Shown piece after piece: positions 48,303 through 57,146 of a stretch of 64,000 nt of DNA. Source of the DNA: UBA11872 sp965198285 (lineage in GTDB: Bacteria > Chloroflexota > UBA11872). The DNA is taken from the NCBI GenBank assembly GCA_965198285.1, contig OZ240251.1:1488001-1552000 (forward strand). The letters are read 5' to 3'. The translations under genes were made by a program, and so were the position numbers. Each line of letters opens with the position of its first letter. Position 1 is the stretch's first letter. The notes below the pieces were generated by a model, which searched no databases, was not told where the DNA came from, and saw nothing but the letters and a program-made list of their open reading frames with translations.

Positions 48303-49433
48303 ATGCCGCCAAAGGTCCGTCGTCCACGCGCCGAATGGCAGGAACAGCTCGCACAAGGCGTGCGCGACGTGCGGGAGATCCCCGGGCTGACCGAGGAGCA
48401 GTATCAACACCTTGAAGCGGTCGCCAAGGAATACCCATTCTTCACGACGCCGTACTACCTGCAGCTCATCGAGACGATGGATGCCAGCGACCCGCTCTAC
48501 ATCCAGCAGATGCCGGATGCGGTGGAGTTCGAGAATCCCGACTTCCTGGAAGACGACCCGCTGGACGAGGAAGACGACATGCCGGTGCGGCATCTCACCC
48601 ACCGCTACCCGGATCGGGTGTTATTCGTCGTTACGCACACCTGCGCCATGTATTGCCGGTTTTGTACGCGCAAGCGGAAGGTGGGCAAGAACCCGGTGCC
48701 GCCGCCACACGAACTGGAGGCGGTGTTCGACTACATCAGGGCGCATCCGGAGATTCGCGACGTGCTGCTCAGTGGCGGCGACCCGCTGACGCTGACGGAC
48801 AACGCGCTGGAATGGATCATCTCGAACCTCTACGAGATTCCGCACGTGGAGCTGATTCGCATGGGAACCAAGATTCCCTGCGTGAACCCGCACCGGATCA
48901 CCGACGAGCTGTGCGAGATGCTGGCGCGGTATCAGCCGTTTTATCTGAACACGCATTTCAATCACCCGCAGGAACTCACGCCGGAAGCACGTGAGGCGTG
49001 TGGGCGGCTGGTGGATCACGGGATTCCGGTTGGGTGCCAGACGGTGCTGCTGCGCGGAGTGAACGACGATCCGGAGACGATGAAGCAGCTGATGCACGAG
49101 CTGCTGAAGGCGCGGGTGAAGCCGTACTACATCTACCAGGCCGACCTGGTGAAGGGGACCAATCACTTTCGGACGTCGGTGCAGAAGGGCCTTGAGATCA
49201 TGGAGGCGCTGCAGGGGCACACGACCGGGTTTGGGGTGCCGCAGTACATCATCGACGCACCGGGCGGGGGCGGGAAGATACCGGTTTCGCCGGCTCGGAT
49301 CGTTGAGTTGACCGACGAGAAGATCGTGCTGCGGAATTACGAGGGCAACGTTTACGAGTATCCGGCGGCCGGCTACGACGCCGAGACGATTCCCGGGGCC
49401 GTTCCGGACTACTTTCCGGCGTTCAACGACTAG
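48303..49433 (+). CDS. kamA: Lysine 2,3-aminomutase (radical SAM)
   Basis: The 376-aa enzyme has the radical SAM cluster motif CAMYCRFC (C114, C118, C121) and LSGGDPLTLTD. The substrate-binding aspartates of clostridial lysine aminomutase are present (D281 in YQADL and D318 in IDAPGGGGK), and K325 in the same motif is the PLP lysine. It should interconvert L-lysine and beta-lysine. Beta-lysine feeds N-epsilon-acetyl-beta-lysine osmolyte synthesis or elongation factor P modification; no ablB or epmA is in view. The ATG has GAGG 12 nt upstream; a GTG at 48291 is also possible. Confidence 0.93.
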   Translation: MPPKVRRPRAEWQEQLAQGVRDVREIPGLTEEQYQHLEAVAKEYPFFTTPYYLQLIETMDASDPLYIQQMPDAVEFENPDFLEDDPLDEEDDMPVRHLTHRYPDRVLFVVTHTCAMYCRFCTRKRKVGKNPVPPPHELEAVFDYIRAHPEIRDVLLSGGDPLTLTDNALEWIISNLYEIPHVELIRMGTKIPCVNPHRITDELCEMLARYQPFYLNTHFNHPQELTPEAREACGRLVDHGIPVGCQTVLLRGVNDDPETMKQLMHELLKARVKPYYIYQADLVKGTNHFRTSVQKGLEIMEALQGHTTGFGVPQYIIDAPGGGGKIPVSPARIVELTDEKIVLRNYEGNVYEYPAAGYDAETIPGAVPDYFPAFND

Positions 49434-49457
49434 CTGACCGCGCGGCTTTGGGGGGTA

Positions 49458-49512
49458 CTCGCGACCCACCGACCGCGAACCCCTTAGGGGTTCGCGGTCG
49501 GTGGGTCGCGAG
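49458..49512. repeat. Perfect 26-bp inverted repeat (hairpin family member 3)
   Basis: Arms 49458-49483 and 49487-49512 pair completely around a TTA loop. Flanks GGGGGGTACTCGCGA and CGCGAGATTTGGCGGATTTTTG match the hairpin at 28723 in reverse orientation. It begins 25 bp after the kamA stop, so it may act as a terminator for kamA as well as being a dispersed element. Confidence 0.88.
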
Positions 49513-49752
49513 ATTTGGCGGATTTTTGAGTCGGTTCGGCGACGAAATTTTCGATCACGAGGTGGCGCGAGGCGGGGGCGGGCTGGGCGCGACGGGCTGC
49601 CCGCCGTGGTGGGTCGAGGCGGCAGGGCTTTGGCACCGTGGGGGTGACGGCACGGAAGCCCAAGGGCGGCGGAGGTGTGGGAGGTGGGTTACGAGAACAT
49701 AGCAGCTATTGTACACTGAATGAGTCCAAGAGGCAATTGTACGAGAAGCGGA

Positions 49753-49832
49753 GTTGGGCGGGTCTGAGACTCGCCCTTGCGAAGAGGATGAAGAAGGCGG
49801 GTCTCAGACCCGCCACTACGAAGAGGGAGGAA
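49753..49832. repeat. Short tandem GCGGGTCTGAGACCCGC-type repeat (two copies)
   Basis: GGGCGGGTCTGAGACTCGCC followed by TTGCGAAGAGGATGAAGA recurs as AGGCGGGTCTCAGACCCGCC followed by ACTACGAAGAGGGAGGAA. Each copy is itself palindromic. A related palindrome occurs within the 150-bp repeats near 20150. The gap 49434-49815 has no gene that I can support. Confidence 0.6.
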
Positions 49833-50775
49833 GGTTGTCGTCGGCGGTGAGGAGGGCGGTGAGTTCGCGCCATTCGGCGGGGGACATGGCGACGTCGCGG
49901 CGGGTGACGGGTTCGCCGCGGAGGCGGCGGCGGACGACTTCGAGGCCCTTGGCGGAGAGGTTGGCGCCGCCGACGCGGTAGTCCATGAAGGCGGCGTAGG
50001 TCAGGGGCGCCCAGCGGCGGACGGTGTCGAGCATGACGGTGGCGTAGGCGCGGATCTCGAACTGGGCGTGGGCGTCGCTGCGCAACCAAAGGAAGTGCAG
50101 CAGGTTGTGCAGGTTCACTTTCCAGTACCACTGGGTGTAGAAGTTGAGCGTCAGATTCATACGGGCGAGCTCACGGGCCAGGCCCTGGCGCGACTCATCG
50201 CGCGCGTTGCCCTGCACGTCTTCGTTCAACATTTCCTCGTAGTGCTCGTAGGCTCGTTCGGCGTCGGTGCGCAGTAAGTCGAAGACACGCGCAGCTTCGT
50301 CTCCACTGAGGGTCTGGCCGCGGCCCTGGCGGTTGCTGGTGGATTGGGCGGCCAGGTGTTCGGGGGCCGGGACGTAGAACTCGTTGTCAAGAATCGAGTA
50401 GCGGGCCGAGTACTCGTTGACGCTGGCGGTGCGGTGCCGGATCCACTGGCGGGCGACGAAGATGGGCAGCTTGACGTGGTACTTGATCTCGCACATCTCG
50501 AAGGGGGTGGTGTGCGAGTGCCGCATGAGGTAGCGAATGAGGCCGGCGTCCTGGCGGGCGCGCTTGGTGCCGGCCCCATAGGAGACGCGGGCCGCCTGCA
50601 CGACGGCGCTGTCGCTACCCATGTAGTCGACCACGCGCACGAAGCCGTGATCCAGCACCGGCAGGGGCTGATAGAGGATTTCCTCAAGGCCGGAGACGGT
50701 CAGGCGTCGGGTCGGTGTCTGGACGGCACGCAGGGCGTCGATTTCCTGCTGCTCTCGTGAGCTGAGCGGCATCAA
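49816..50775 (-). CDS. thyX: FAD-dependent thymidylate synthase
   Basis: ThyX makes dTMP from dUMP using FAD. The signature RHRTASVNEYSARYS is at residues 113-127 and matches RHRXXSXNEXSXR. RXXXXXXGLARELARMNLTL carries the other conserved arginine region. At 319 aa it is longer than the common 220-260 aa forms; the extra sequence is at the C-terminus (after AYATVMLDTVRRWAP) and at the N-terminus. No thyA is in the window. Confidence 0.95.
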   Translation of the reverse strand: MMPLSSREQQEIDALRAVQTPTRRLTVSGLEEILYQPLPVLDHGFVRVVDYMGSDSAVVQAARVSYGAGTKRARQDAGLIRYLMRHSHTTPFEMCEIKYHVKLPIFVARQWIRHRTASVNEYSARYSILDNEFYVPAPEHLAAQSTSNRQGRGQTLSGDEAARVFDLLRTDAERAYEHYEEMLNEDVQGNARDESRQGLARELARMNLTLNFYTQWYWKVNLHNLLHFLWLRSDAHAQFEIRAYATVMLDTVRRWAPLTYAAFMDYRVGGANLSAKGLEVVRRRLRGEPVTRRDVAMSPAEWRELTALLTADDNLPPSS

Positions 50776-50824
50776 ATCGTCCAGGCAGGCGCGGGGGCGG
50801 CGCGAGTATAGGGGCGGCGTAGGC

Positions 50825-52732
50825 TCAGCTTGCCAGCGGCGGGGCGAGACCGAAGGCCCGCATGTATTCGCTACCGACCTTGGCTATCCGGACCTGCTGG
50901 CCGGCCGGCGCTTCGGGAATCCATTCCAGCCGGACGCGCTGGAAGTGCTGGACGGTGCGTCCATTCTCAACGACTTCCTGGGAGATGGGGTAGCCGAAGC
51001 GGTCCAGTCCACCCTGGGTCTCCCAGAACTGCAGGAAGCCGAAGTGGACACTGTGGCCGGTCTCGGGGAAGTAGCGGTGCTGGGGGACGCTGGGGAAGGG
51101 GGTGTCGCCGGCGAACGGACGGCGCGGGGCGGTGAGCGCGTCGTTGAGGAGCCCCAGTTGCGTCTCGTACGGCGTGCCGGCCAGTTCGGGGTGGTATTCA
51201 AAGCGCGCCCGCTCGAAGTACTGGACCGTGCGCCCGCGTTCGTTGAATTCCTCGGTGAGGGGCAACCCGAAGGCGGCCAGCCCGCCGCGGGCATTGAAGT
51301 ACTTGAGGAAGCCGTGGCGCACGTTATGTCCGGTCTCGTCGAAGTAGATGGACTGACCGCCCGGCAGATCGAGGGGGGCGTGACGCTGAATCAGCGGGTA
51401 GTTGCGCACGACGGCGAAGCGGGTGCTGTAGAGCAGGCCGGCCGCCTCCGGGGTGCGCTGGTTGAAGCGGAGCACGAAGTTCCAGGCGCTTATCGTTTGC
51501 TGGCCACGCTGGCCCGTGAGGCCGACGATGATGAGGCGGCCGGTGGGCGTGCGGTGACTGAAGTCCAGCGACTCAAGTGTGCCGATCGATTCCTGGTACA
51601 GGCCGTGAAGGAGACTGGCGGAAAACTCGGGCGTCGACCAGGTGCTCAATGGCGAATCAGCGTCCCAGGCCCGGCCGTCGGGGTCGACGTCGACGACCGA
51701 ACGCAAATATGGGATCGGGTCACCGCCGAATACGTCCTCGTTGCCTTCAGTTCGTCCATTCGCCGAGCTAAAGAAGTAGGCAAGGATGGGCTGGCCGGCG
51801 TAGGTCATCACCCGCCGGGTCGTGGCCTGGATGGCTGCGTTGGTTTCGGCTCTTTCGTTGTTGACGCCGAGATAGACCTGATCCTGGGTGGTATCGACGA
51901 CGTCCCAGACCGGGTTGCCGGGCTTCAGCCCGTTCAGGGCGTAGGTGCGTGCGGCCATCGACTGGGCCTTGAGTGCCTCGGCGGGCCAGTCGTAGGGCAT
52001 TTCGGCCGGCACGACGCCGAGCAGGTAATCCTCGACGCTCAGGGCGTTTACGGTGTCAATGAGTCCCTGCGGGTCGTGGTAGACGCGAAGTGAACCTCTA
52101 TACACGTCGTAGTAGTGTCCAGGTGTGCCAGGGACCGGGTCGGTGAACTTGTAGTGCACCTGCAGGCGGGTCTGCGGTTCAAGGGGGACGACCTCGATCT
52201 GGCCGGAGAGATCAAAGTCGAGGATGTGGCCGCCGGCCGCGTTGAACAGGCGCACGGTGATGCGGTGGGCGCCGGGGTGGTCCAATAACCGCAAGCGCGC
52301 GCCCGCCGGCAGGGCATCGGTGACGCCCGAAATGGCCCACTGCCCGCCGACGCCAATGATGTCGCCAGCCAGTCCGTTGGAGGACGGGGCCGCGCCGTCG
52401 ATCGAGGACGGGCGGTAGTCCTGGCTGATCAGAACCCGGATCTGAGTCTGATCGGTCGGGGAGTCGGTGATATCGATGCCGGTGTAGTAGGCACGGACGA
52501 TCTGGTCGGCCGTCTGACCGGCCATCGCCCGTCCGCGGGCACCCCACTGGGACATGCCCACGCCGTGTCCCCAGCCCTGGCCTTCGATTCGAATAGTCTG
52601 GCCAGACTGAAGCGGGAGCACATCGGCGCCGGAAAGGGCCGGTGAGGCGACGGCCAACGCCAGCGCCACGACAAGCGCCAGCAGGCGAAGCGGCGTGACC
52701 CAGCGGCGGCCAAGCGGGACGCGGGCGCTCAT
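50825..52732 (-). CDS. SpoIID/LytB domain protein with C-terminal FGYPIS-type repeats
   Basis: A 635-aa secreted protein with an N-terminal hydrophobic segment (LRLLALVVALALAVASPAL). GWGHGVGMSQWGARG is at residues 53-67, before the SpoIID core (VEDYLLGVVPAEMPYDWPAE near 230). The C-terminus has two related repeats of about 75-105 residues, each with YF-E/D-TGH, GFL, GGLxxFGxP and GRTVQxFxRxRxE. SpoIID-type domains cut peptidoglycan glycan chains; the repeats are a surface-binding module seen in Chloroflexota. It may work in cell-wall remodelling. Confidence 0.87.
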   Translation of the reverse strand: MSARVPLGRRWVTPLRLLALVVALALAVASPALSGADVLPLQSGQTIRIEGQGWGHGVGMSQWGARGRAMAGQTADQIVRAYYTGIDITDSPTDQTQIRVLISQDYRPSSIDGAAPSSNGLAGDIIGVGGQWAISGVTDALPAGARLRLLDHPGAHRITVRLFNAAGGHILDFDLSGQIEVVPLEPQTRLQVHYKFTDPVPGTPGHYYDVYRGSLRVYHDPQGLIDTVNALSVEDYLLGVVPAEMPYDWPAEALKAQSMAARTYALNGLKPGNPVWDVVDTTQDQVYLGVNNERAETNAAIQATTRRVMTYAGQPILAYFFSSANGRTEGNEDVFGGDPIPYLRSVVDVDPDGRAWDADSPLSTWSTPEFSASLLHGLYQESIGTLESLDFSHRTPTGRLIIVGLTGQRGQQTISAWNFVLRFNQRTPEAAGLLYSTRFAVVRNYPLIQRHAPLDLPGGQSIYFDETGHNVRHGFLKYFNARGGLAAFGLPLTEEFNERGRTVQYFERARFEYHPELAGTPYETQLGLLNDALTAPRRPFAGDTPFPSVPQHRYFPETGHSVHFGFLQFWETQGGLDRFGYPISQEVVENGRTVQHFQRVRLEWIPEAPAGQQVRIAKVGSEYMRAFGLAPPLAS

Positions 52733-52762
52733 GGGTTGGATGATTCCATGCAGGTCGCCGCG

Positions 52763-54391
52763 TTAGGCCATCCGTTGGTAGGCGCCGTAGTCGATCGGCG
52801 CTTCGATGACGAGCGGCTCGGTGGCTGTCAGGCCGTCGCGCGCCAATTCCGCCGCCGCGGACGCCGAATCAGCCCGCTTGGCTCGGAGTCCGAAGCTACG
52901 GGCCAGGGCCGTGAAGTCAGGCGGCGCGAAATCGTTGGGCATGGGGTCGTGTTCGAGCTGTTCGGCCTTAAGCCGGATGAGGGCCAGCGAAGCGTCGACC
53001 AGCACCAAGTAGACCATCCCGGTCGGTCGCAGGCGTGCGAGGGTGGCCAGTTCGCCGGCGAACATCAGCGCGCCGCCGTCGCCAGTTACAGCCAAGGTTG
53101 GACGGTCGGGACACACCAGCTTGAGAGAGAGGGCGCTGGGCAGCGCCCAGCCCATGCCGGAGAGCCCGTTGGGCACGAGGTAGGTGTCGGGCGCCGGCGC
53201 GTCCCAGTACTGGGCCAGGTAGAGCTTGTGCATGCCGACGTCGGAAATAAGCGCCGTGTCGGACGGGGCGGCGGCCCGGATTGCCTGGAAGAGCGGGTCG
53301 ATGGCGATACCGTCGTCTGGGGCGTCGGCGGGGTGATCGGTACCCGGAGGGCCGGCCTGGAGATCTTCACGCGCGGTCCGGCGCGCTTTGGCGGCGCGGG
53401 CGGTGCCGTCGCGTCGACTCTTGGGCCGGGCAGCCGTAGCCAGGCGCGCCAGCATGGCGGCTACGTCGCCGATGATCGGGACGTGCGGCAGGGAGCCGTC
53501 GTGCAGGTCGTGGGCAGTGAGGTTGAAGCCGGCCGGACCGTCCCACGGCCAGATGAGGTCGACGCCGTCCATGCCGACGCCCAGCACCAGATCAGCGGCG
53601 CCGAGGAGTTCGAATACGCCGCGTGAGCCATAGGACGCCAGGGTGCCAGCGTGCAGCGGGTGATTGCCCGGAAACCAGCCGCGCGCCTTGACCTGGGTGA
53701 CGACCGGAATATCGGCGGCGCTCACGAGCCGGGCGAAGTGTTTGGCGATGGCCAGCGTGCGGGCTTCGAGGCCGAGGACAGCCACCGGCTCTTTGGCTTC
53801 GGCCAGCCGCGCTTCGACTTCTGCGAGCTCGAGCGGGATGACGGGCGTAACCGGCGAGCCATTTTGGGACGGGGTGGGGGTTGACGCCGCCGGCAGTGTC
53901 GCGACCGAGCTTGGTACGGACAGGAGAGCCCCGCCGGGCATGCCTTGGGCGGCAGCCGACCATGCCGCGGGTACGACCGTGCCCACGTTGTCCGGGCTGA
54001 CGCGGGCGCTGTACTTGACCGCTGGGGCAAACGCGCCCGGGATGTTGAAGACCTGGTGGCGCTGGCCGGCGGCTTCACGAGGCGTGACGTCAGCCGTCAG
54101 GCCGAGCACCGGGGAGCGTTCCAAGGTGGCCTGGGCGAGCCCGGCGAAGAGGTTAGCGGCGCCGGGTCCGAGCGTGCTGACGCAGACGCCAGGCCGCCCG
54201 GTGAGCTGGCCTTCGGTATCAGCCATGTACGCGGCGGCCGCCTCGTGGTGAGTCAGCGTGAATTCGACCCCGTGGCGCTGGAGAGCGTCGAGCAGGGGCA
54301 GCATTTCACCGCCGGTGACGCCGTAGGCTCGTTGGACGCCCTGATCGGCCAGAAAGCCGGCGATGACGTCGGCGACGGTTACGTCAGGCAA
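52763..54391 (-). CDS. Thiamine pyrophosphate-binding protein (acetolactate synthase-like)
   Basis: The 542-aa protein has the three-domain ThDP layout: an N-terminal PYR domain with LTHHEAAAAYMADTEG, whose glutamate activates ThDP, a middle domain, and a C-terminal PP domain with TGDGGALMFAGELATLARL. The second metal-binding residue of the GDG-X-NN motif is an aspartate here (VLVDASLALI). Substrates in this family include pyruvate, benzoylformate and sulfopyruvate; none can be assigned. It is 30 bp upstream of the SpoIID gene. Confidence 0.85.
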   Translation of the reverse strand: MPDVTVADVIAGFLADQGVQRAYGVTGGEMLPLLDALQRHGVEFTLTHHEAAAAYMADTEGQLTGRPGVCVSTLGPGAANLFAGLAQATLERSPVLGLTADVTPREAAGQRHQVFNIPGAFAPAVKYSARVSPDNVGTVVPAAWSAAAQGMPGGALLSVPSSVATLPAASTPTPSQNGSPVTPVIPLELAEVEARLAEAKEPVAVLGLEARTLAIAKHFARLVSAADIPVVTQVKARGWFPGNHPLHAGTLASYGSRGVFELLGAADLVLGVGMDGVDLIWPWDGPAGFNLTAHDLHDGSLPHVPIIGDVAAMLARLATAARPKSRRDGTARAAKARRTAREDLQAGPPGTDHPADAPDDGIAIDPLFQAIRAAAPSDTALISDVGMHKLYLAQYWDAPAPDTYLVPNGLSGMGWALPSALSLKLVCPDRPTLAVTGDGGALMFAGELATLARLRPTGMVYLVLVDASLALIRLKAEQLEHDPMPNDFAPPDFTALARSFGLRAKRADSASAAAELARDGLTATEPLVIEAPIDYGAYQRMA

Positions 54392-54694
54392 GAGCGGTGC
54401 GGTGAGTTAGGGCGCATGTTTTGAGTTTAGGCGACGAAAGGCTGAGGTGGATTCCTCTGTTGGTGACCGAGCCCGGGCGAGTAGGTCTGCAACGACGTGT
54501 CGAGGTTTAGGGGCCGCAGGCGAGTCGATCCTTAGCCGAAGGCACCAAGCTCTCGCCGGCTGAGACGTCTTGCGCGGACGGACGAAGCTCTCCAGACCCT
54601 CGAATTGATGGAGGCTCTGGTCCGTAGATTGGCTTTTTCGACGTTCGACACTGAGGATTCGGCTGAAGACAAGGCGGTTAGCCGTGGTGTGTCG
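54392..54694. other. Intergenic region, no gene seen
   Basis: Between the ThDP enzyme and the small membrane protein genes I see no protein-coding frame with family features and no recognisable RNA gene. It holds some hairpin-prone stretches but none that I could assign. Confidence 0.5.
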
Positions 54695-54910
54695 TCAAGT
54701 CCACAGCCGATCGACCGCGACGGCAATTGCGACGGCCAATCCAGTTGCACTCAGCATCAAGCCGAGCATCCACTTGATGAGGCGTGCTTCCAAGGCGTGG
54801 AGGTCGGCGCGCAAGTCGGCCAGATCAGCCTTGGTCGCGTAATGCACGAGGGTGCGATCAAGTTCGTCGCGCAAGTCTTCGCGAGTGAGCGGGACAGCGT
54901 CCGCTGCCAT
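54695..54910 (-). CDS. Small coiled-coil/membrane protein, tandem paralogue 2
   Basis: A 71-aa protein with an N-terminal helix (VPLTREDLRDELDRTLVHY), the segment ATKADLADLRADLHALEARL that is rich in heptad-like leucines, and a C-terminal hydrophobic segment (LGLMLSATGLAVAIAVAV). The first 40 residues are nearly identical to the neighbour at 55130. Such short proteins resemble DUF1640/CCDC90-like coiled coils; function unknown. The ATG is at 54910; a TTG at 54919 would add three residues. Confidence 0.6.
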   Translation of the reverse strand: MAADAVPLTREDLRDELDRTLVHYATKADLADLRADLHALEARLIKWMLGLMLSATGLAVAIAVAVDRLWT

Positions 54911-55129
54911 GGTCGTCAAGTCCTATCCCGCCCGGCTATCAACTCCACGCCCTGATAGTTGCACTTGGATTCGGGGCCGGCAATTTCAACGGTACCAGGA
55001 TCATGGGTGGCTTGGCTTCGGCGGCGTTGGATCCATGTCGCGCGGCCCGGCCCTTGGTTGCCTTTGGGTGGCGGATGGGCCGCGCACATTGAACTTCGTC
55101 TGAAGTTCTCGACGTCTGTCGCTAAGCGC

Positions 55130-55366
55130 TCAACTGAAGAATCGGACGATCAGTCCGGTGACGGCAGCAGCGGCGCCGACTGAACCGAGCACGGCGATCA
55201 CCACCCAGCGAGTCTGGCTGTGGAGGTCGGACTTGAACTCAGCACGCGTCGCGTGGAGGTCGGCTCGCAGGTCAGCCAGGTCGGCCTTGGTCGCATAGTG
55301 CGTCAGCGCGCGCTGCAGTTCGTCGCGCAGGTCGTCGCGTGTGAGCGGGACAGCGTTCGCGGCCAC
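55130..55366 (-). CDS. Small coiled-coil/membrane protein, tandem paralogue 1
   Basis: A 78-aa protein reading AANAVPLTRDDLRDELQRAL, then THYATKADLADLRADLHATR and a C-terminal membrane segment (WVVIAVLGSVGAAAAVTGLI). The GTG at 55366 has GGGAGGAG about 11 nt upstream. It is a paralogue of the gene at 54695: the coiled coil is conserved, the membrane segment is not. The frame is open further upstream but without features. Confidence 0.6.
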   Translation of the reverse strand: MAANAVPLTRDDLRDELQRALTHYATKADLADLRADLHATRAEFKSDLHSQTRWVVIAVLGSVGAAAAVTGLIVRFFS

Positions 55367-55613
55367 GGTGCTGAACTCTCCTCCCGCCCTGATGTCGATC
55401 CAACATATCGATGGTTGCACTGAACGTGATGGCAGGCAACCGGAAAACGACCAGGGTCGTGGGCCGCTCTGACGTGACCGCGCTGGGACGAACGGACGCG
55501 GTACAGGCTCGGTCTTGTAAGGGGTCGCGTGTTGCCAGGCGAGTCGCCTCAGTTGGGCGGTGTTCATGGCGCCGGGAGGCAGGGTGCTCGGGTGGATGGG
55601 TTGCGTGGTTCGT

Positions 55614-55637
55614 GGTTCAACAAGCTCACCACGAACG
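55614..55637. repeat. Dispersed palindromic repeat (GTGGTTC...GAACCAC family)
   Basis: TTCGTGGTTCAACAAGCTCACCACGAA has an 8-bp stem and contains the CGTGGT-N-ACCACG core. Related GTGGTGAGC/GTCGAACCAC sequences occur near 20070-20120 and inside the 150-bp repeats. It lies in the 414-bp gap 55367-55780 in which I see no gene. Confidence 0.45.
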
Positions 55638-55732
55638 GGAAGCGCACTGCGAATTGAGGGCGCAGTGCGAATGGGAGGTGGCGACGGATACTCGCGTTCG
55701 CGGGGATGACGGGTGGGGTCAAGGGCTGTTTT

Positions 55733-55738
55733 TATACT
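55733..55738 (+). promoter_or_regulatory. Possible -10 element for cmk
   Basis: TATACT follows an unusual T-run in an otherwise GC-rich region and would start transcription about 36 nt before the cmk ATG. No convincing -35 element (only GTCAAG at a poor distance) was found. Confidence 0.3.
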
Positions 55739-55780
55739 GGGTGACTGTCCCCGAGGCCGTTTGTAGGTTTGGTGCGCCTC

Positions 55781-56473
55781 ATGCCAGCGCAGGTCGTTAC
55801 GATTGACGGCCCTGTGGGGTCGGGCAAGAGCACGGTCGGGCAGTTGCTGGCCGAGCGGCGCGGTTACCTATGCCTGGACAGCGGGCTGTTCTACCGGGCG
55901 GCGGCGCTGGCGGTGCTGAGGGCTGGGGCGACGCCCACGGACGCCGTAGAGGTGTTGCCAGCGATCGAGAAGCTAGATTTGGAGTTCCGGCCTGAGACCG
56001 AAGGGGCGTACCGAACACGGGTGCTGTCCGCGGGCGAGGACGTGACGGAGGGCGTGTACAGCGCGGAGGTGGAGGCGATCGTGTCGGATGTCTCGCGGTT
56101 GCCGGAGGTCCGGGCCCACCTGCTGGGTGAACAGCGGCGGGTGATCGGGCAGGGCGGCGTGGTGGCGCTGGGGCGCGACATCGGCACGGTGGTCTGGCCG
56201 GAGGCCGAAGTGAAGGTGTACCTGGACGCCCCGCTGGAGACGCGCGCCTCGCGCAAGTGGCAGCAGCGGCGAGATGACGGCGAGTGCATTGACCTGAAAC
56301 ACGTGCGCAGCCTGCTGGAAACGCGCGACCGAATCGACAGCACGCGGGCGCGCGCGCCTCTGGTGGCCGCAGCCGACGCGGTTCGAATCGATTCGGGGAG
56401 GACCAGCGCGGCGGAGATTGTTGGGCAGATCGAGGACCTGATGCGGGAACGCGGTCTGGACGTCGGGGGCTGA
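55781..56473 (+). CDS. cmk: Cytidylate kinase
   Basis: CMP/dCMP kinase of 230 aa. P-loop GPVGSGKST is at residues 10-18, DSGLFYRAAALA contains the nucleotide-binding region and GRDIGTVVWPEAEVKVYLDA is typical for bacterial Cmk. The ATG at 55781 has the usual N-terminus (VVTIDGPVGSGKS); another start at 55769 adds four residues. It heads the run cmk-plsC-der-plsY-recX. Confidence 0.93.
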   Translation: MPAQVVTIDGPVGSGKSTVGQLLAERRGYLCLDSGLFYRAAALAVLRAGATPTDAVEVLPAIEKLDLEFRPETEGAYRTRVLSAGEDVTEGVYSAEVEAIVSDVSRLPEVRAHLLGEQRRVIGQGGVVALGRDIGTVVWPEAEVKVYLDAPLETRASRKWQQRRDDGECIDLKHVRSLLETRDRIDSTRARAPLVAAADAVRIDSGRTSAAEIVGQIEDLMRERGLDVGG

Positions 56474-56474
56474 G

Positions 56475-57146
56475 ATGCGCCGAGACTCCAGCTGGGAACC
56501 GCCGTGGATCATTACGACGATCTACGCCTTCTGGCAGCTGCTTGGTCGCTTCGTGGTGTTTCCGTTCCTGTTCCGGGTCCGCGTGGAGGGTGTGCAGCGC
56601 GTTCCCGACGAGGGCGCGTGCATCGTGGCGTCCAATCACTTCACGAATTTCGACCCGATCCTGACGGGCTCGTACATACGGCGCTACCTGACCTTCATGT
56701 CGAAGCGCGAGATGGTGGAGTCGCTCACGGTCGGCTGGCTTTGCCGCGCCTGGGGGGTGCTGCCGGTGAACCGCGACGGCATGGACCTGCCGGCGGTGCG
56801 GCAGATGCTGCGCATCCTGCGAAGCGGCCAGGCGATGGTGATGTATCCGGAAGGCACGCGCAGCCGCGACGGGAAGTTGCACGAGCCGCGGCCAGGGGCG
56901 GCCTATGCGGCGATGAAATTGGGCGCTCCCGTGATTCCCGTGTCGATCTGGGGCACCGAAGCGTTTACCTGGCGACGGCGACTCCTGAAGGGGCGGCCGC
57001 CAGTGCATCTGCGCGTCGGTGAACCGCTGGACCTGGGACGTCACCCCGGCAGGATCCCGGCCGAGGAGCTACAGGCGGCGGGCGACACCATCATGCGGGC
57101 GATTGCCGCCGGTTTGCCGCCACGCTATCGAGGCCCGTATGGCTAA
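56475..57146 (+). CDS. plsC: 1-acyl-sn-glycerol-3-phosphate acyltransferase
   Basis: A 223-aa PlsC-type enzyme. The HX4D motif is H55FTNFD60 and motif III is PEGTRSR near residue 125, with VIPVSIWGTE as motif IV. It acylates lysophosphatidate in phospholipid synthesis at the membrane. It starts 1 bp after the cmk stop and overlaps der by 8 bp. Confidence 0.93.
   Translation: MRRDSSWEPPWIITTIYAFWQLLGRFVVFPFLFRVRVEGVQRVPDEGACIVASNHFTNFDPILTGSYIRRYLTFMSKREMVESLTVGWLCRAWGVLPVNRDGMDLPAVRQMLRILRSGQAMVMYPEGTRSRDGKLHEPRPGAAYAAMKLGAPVIPVSIWGTEAFTWRRRLLKGRPPVHLRVGEPLDLGRHPGRIPAEELQAAGDTIMRAIAAGLPPRYRGPYG

Noticed and set aside
54420..54700. Structured RNA (riboswitch or SRP-like) upstream of the small membrane genes
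   Set aside because: Some stems can be drawn, but no match to known RNA motifs or conserved loop could be found by eye.
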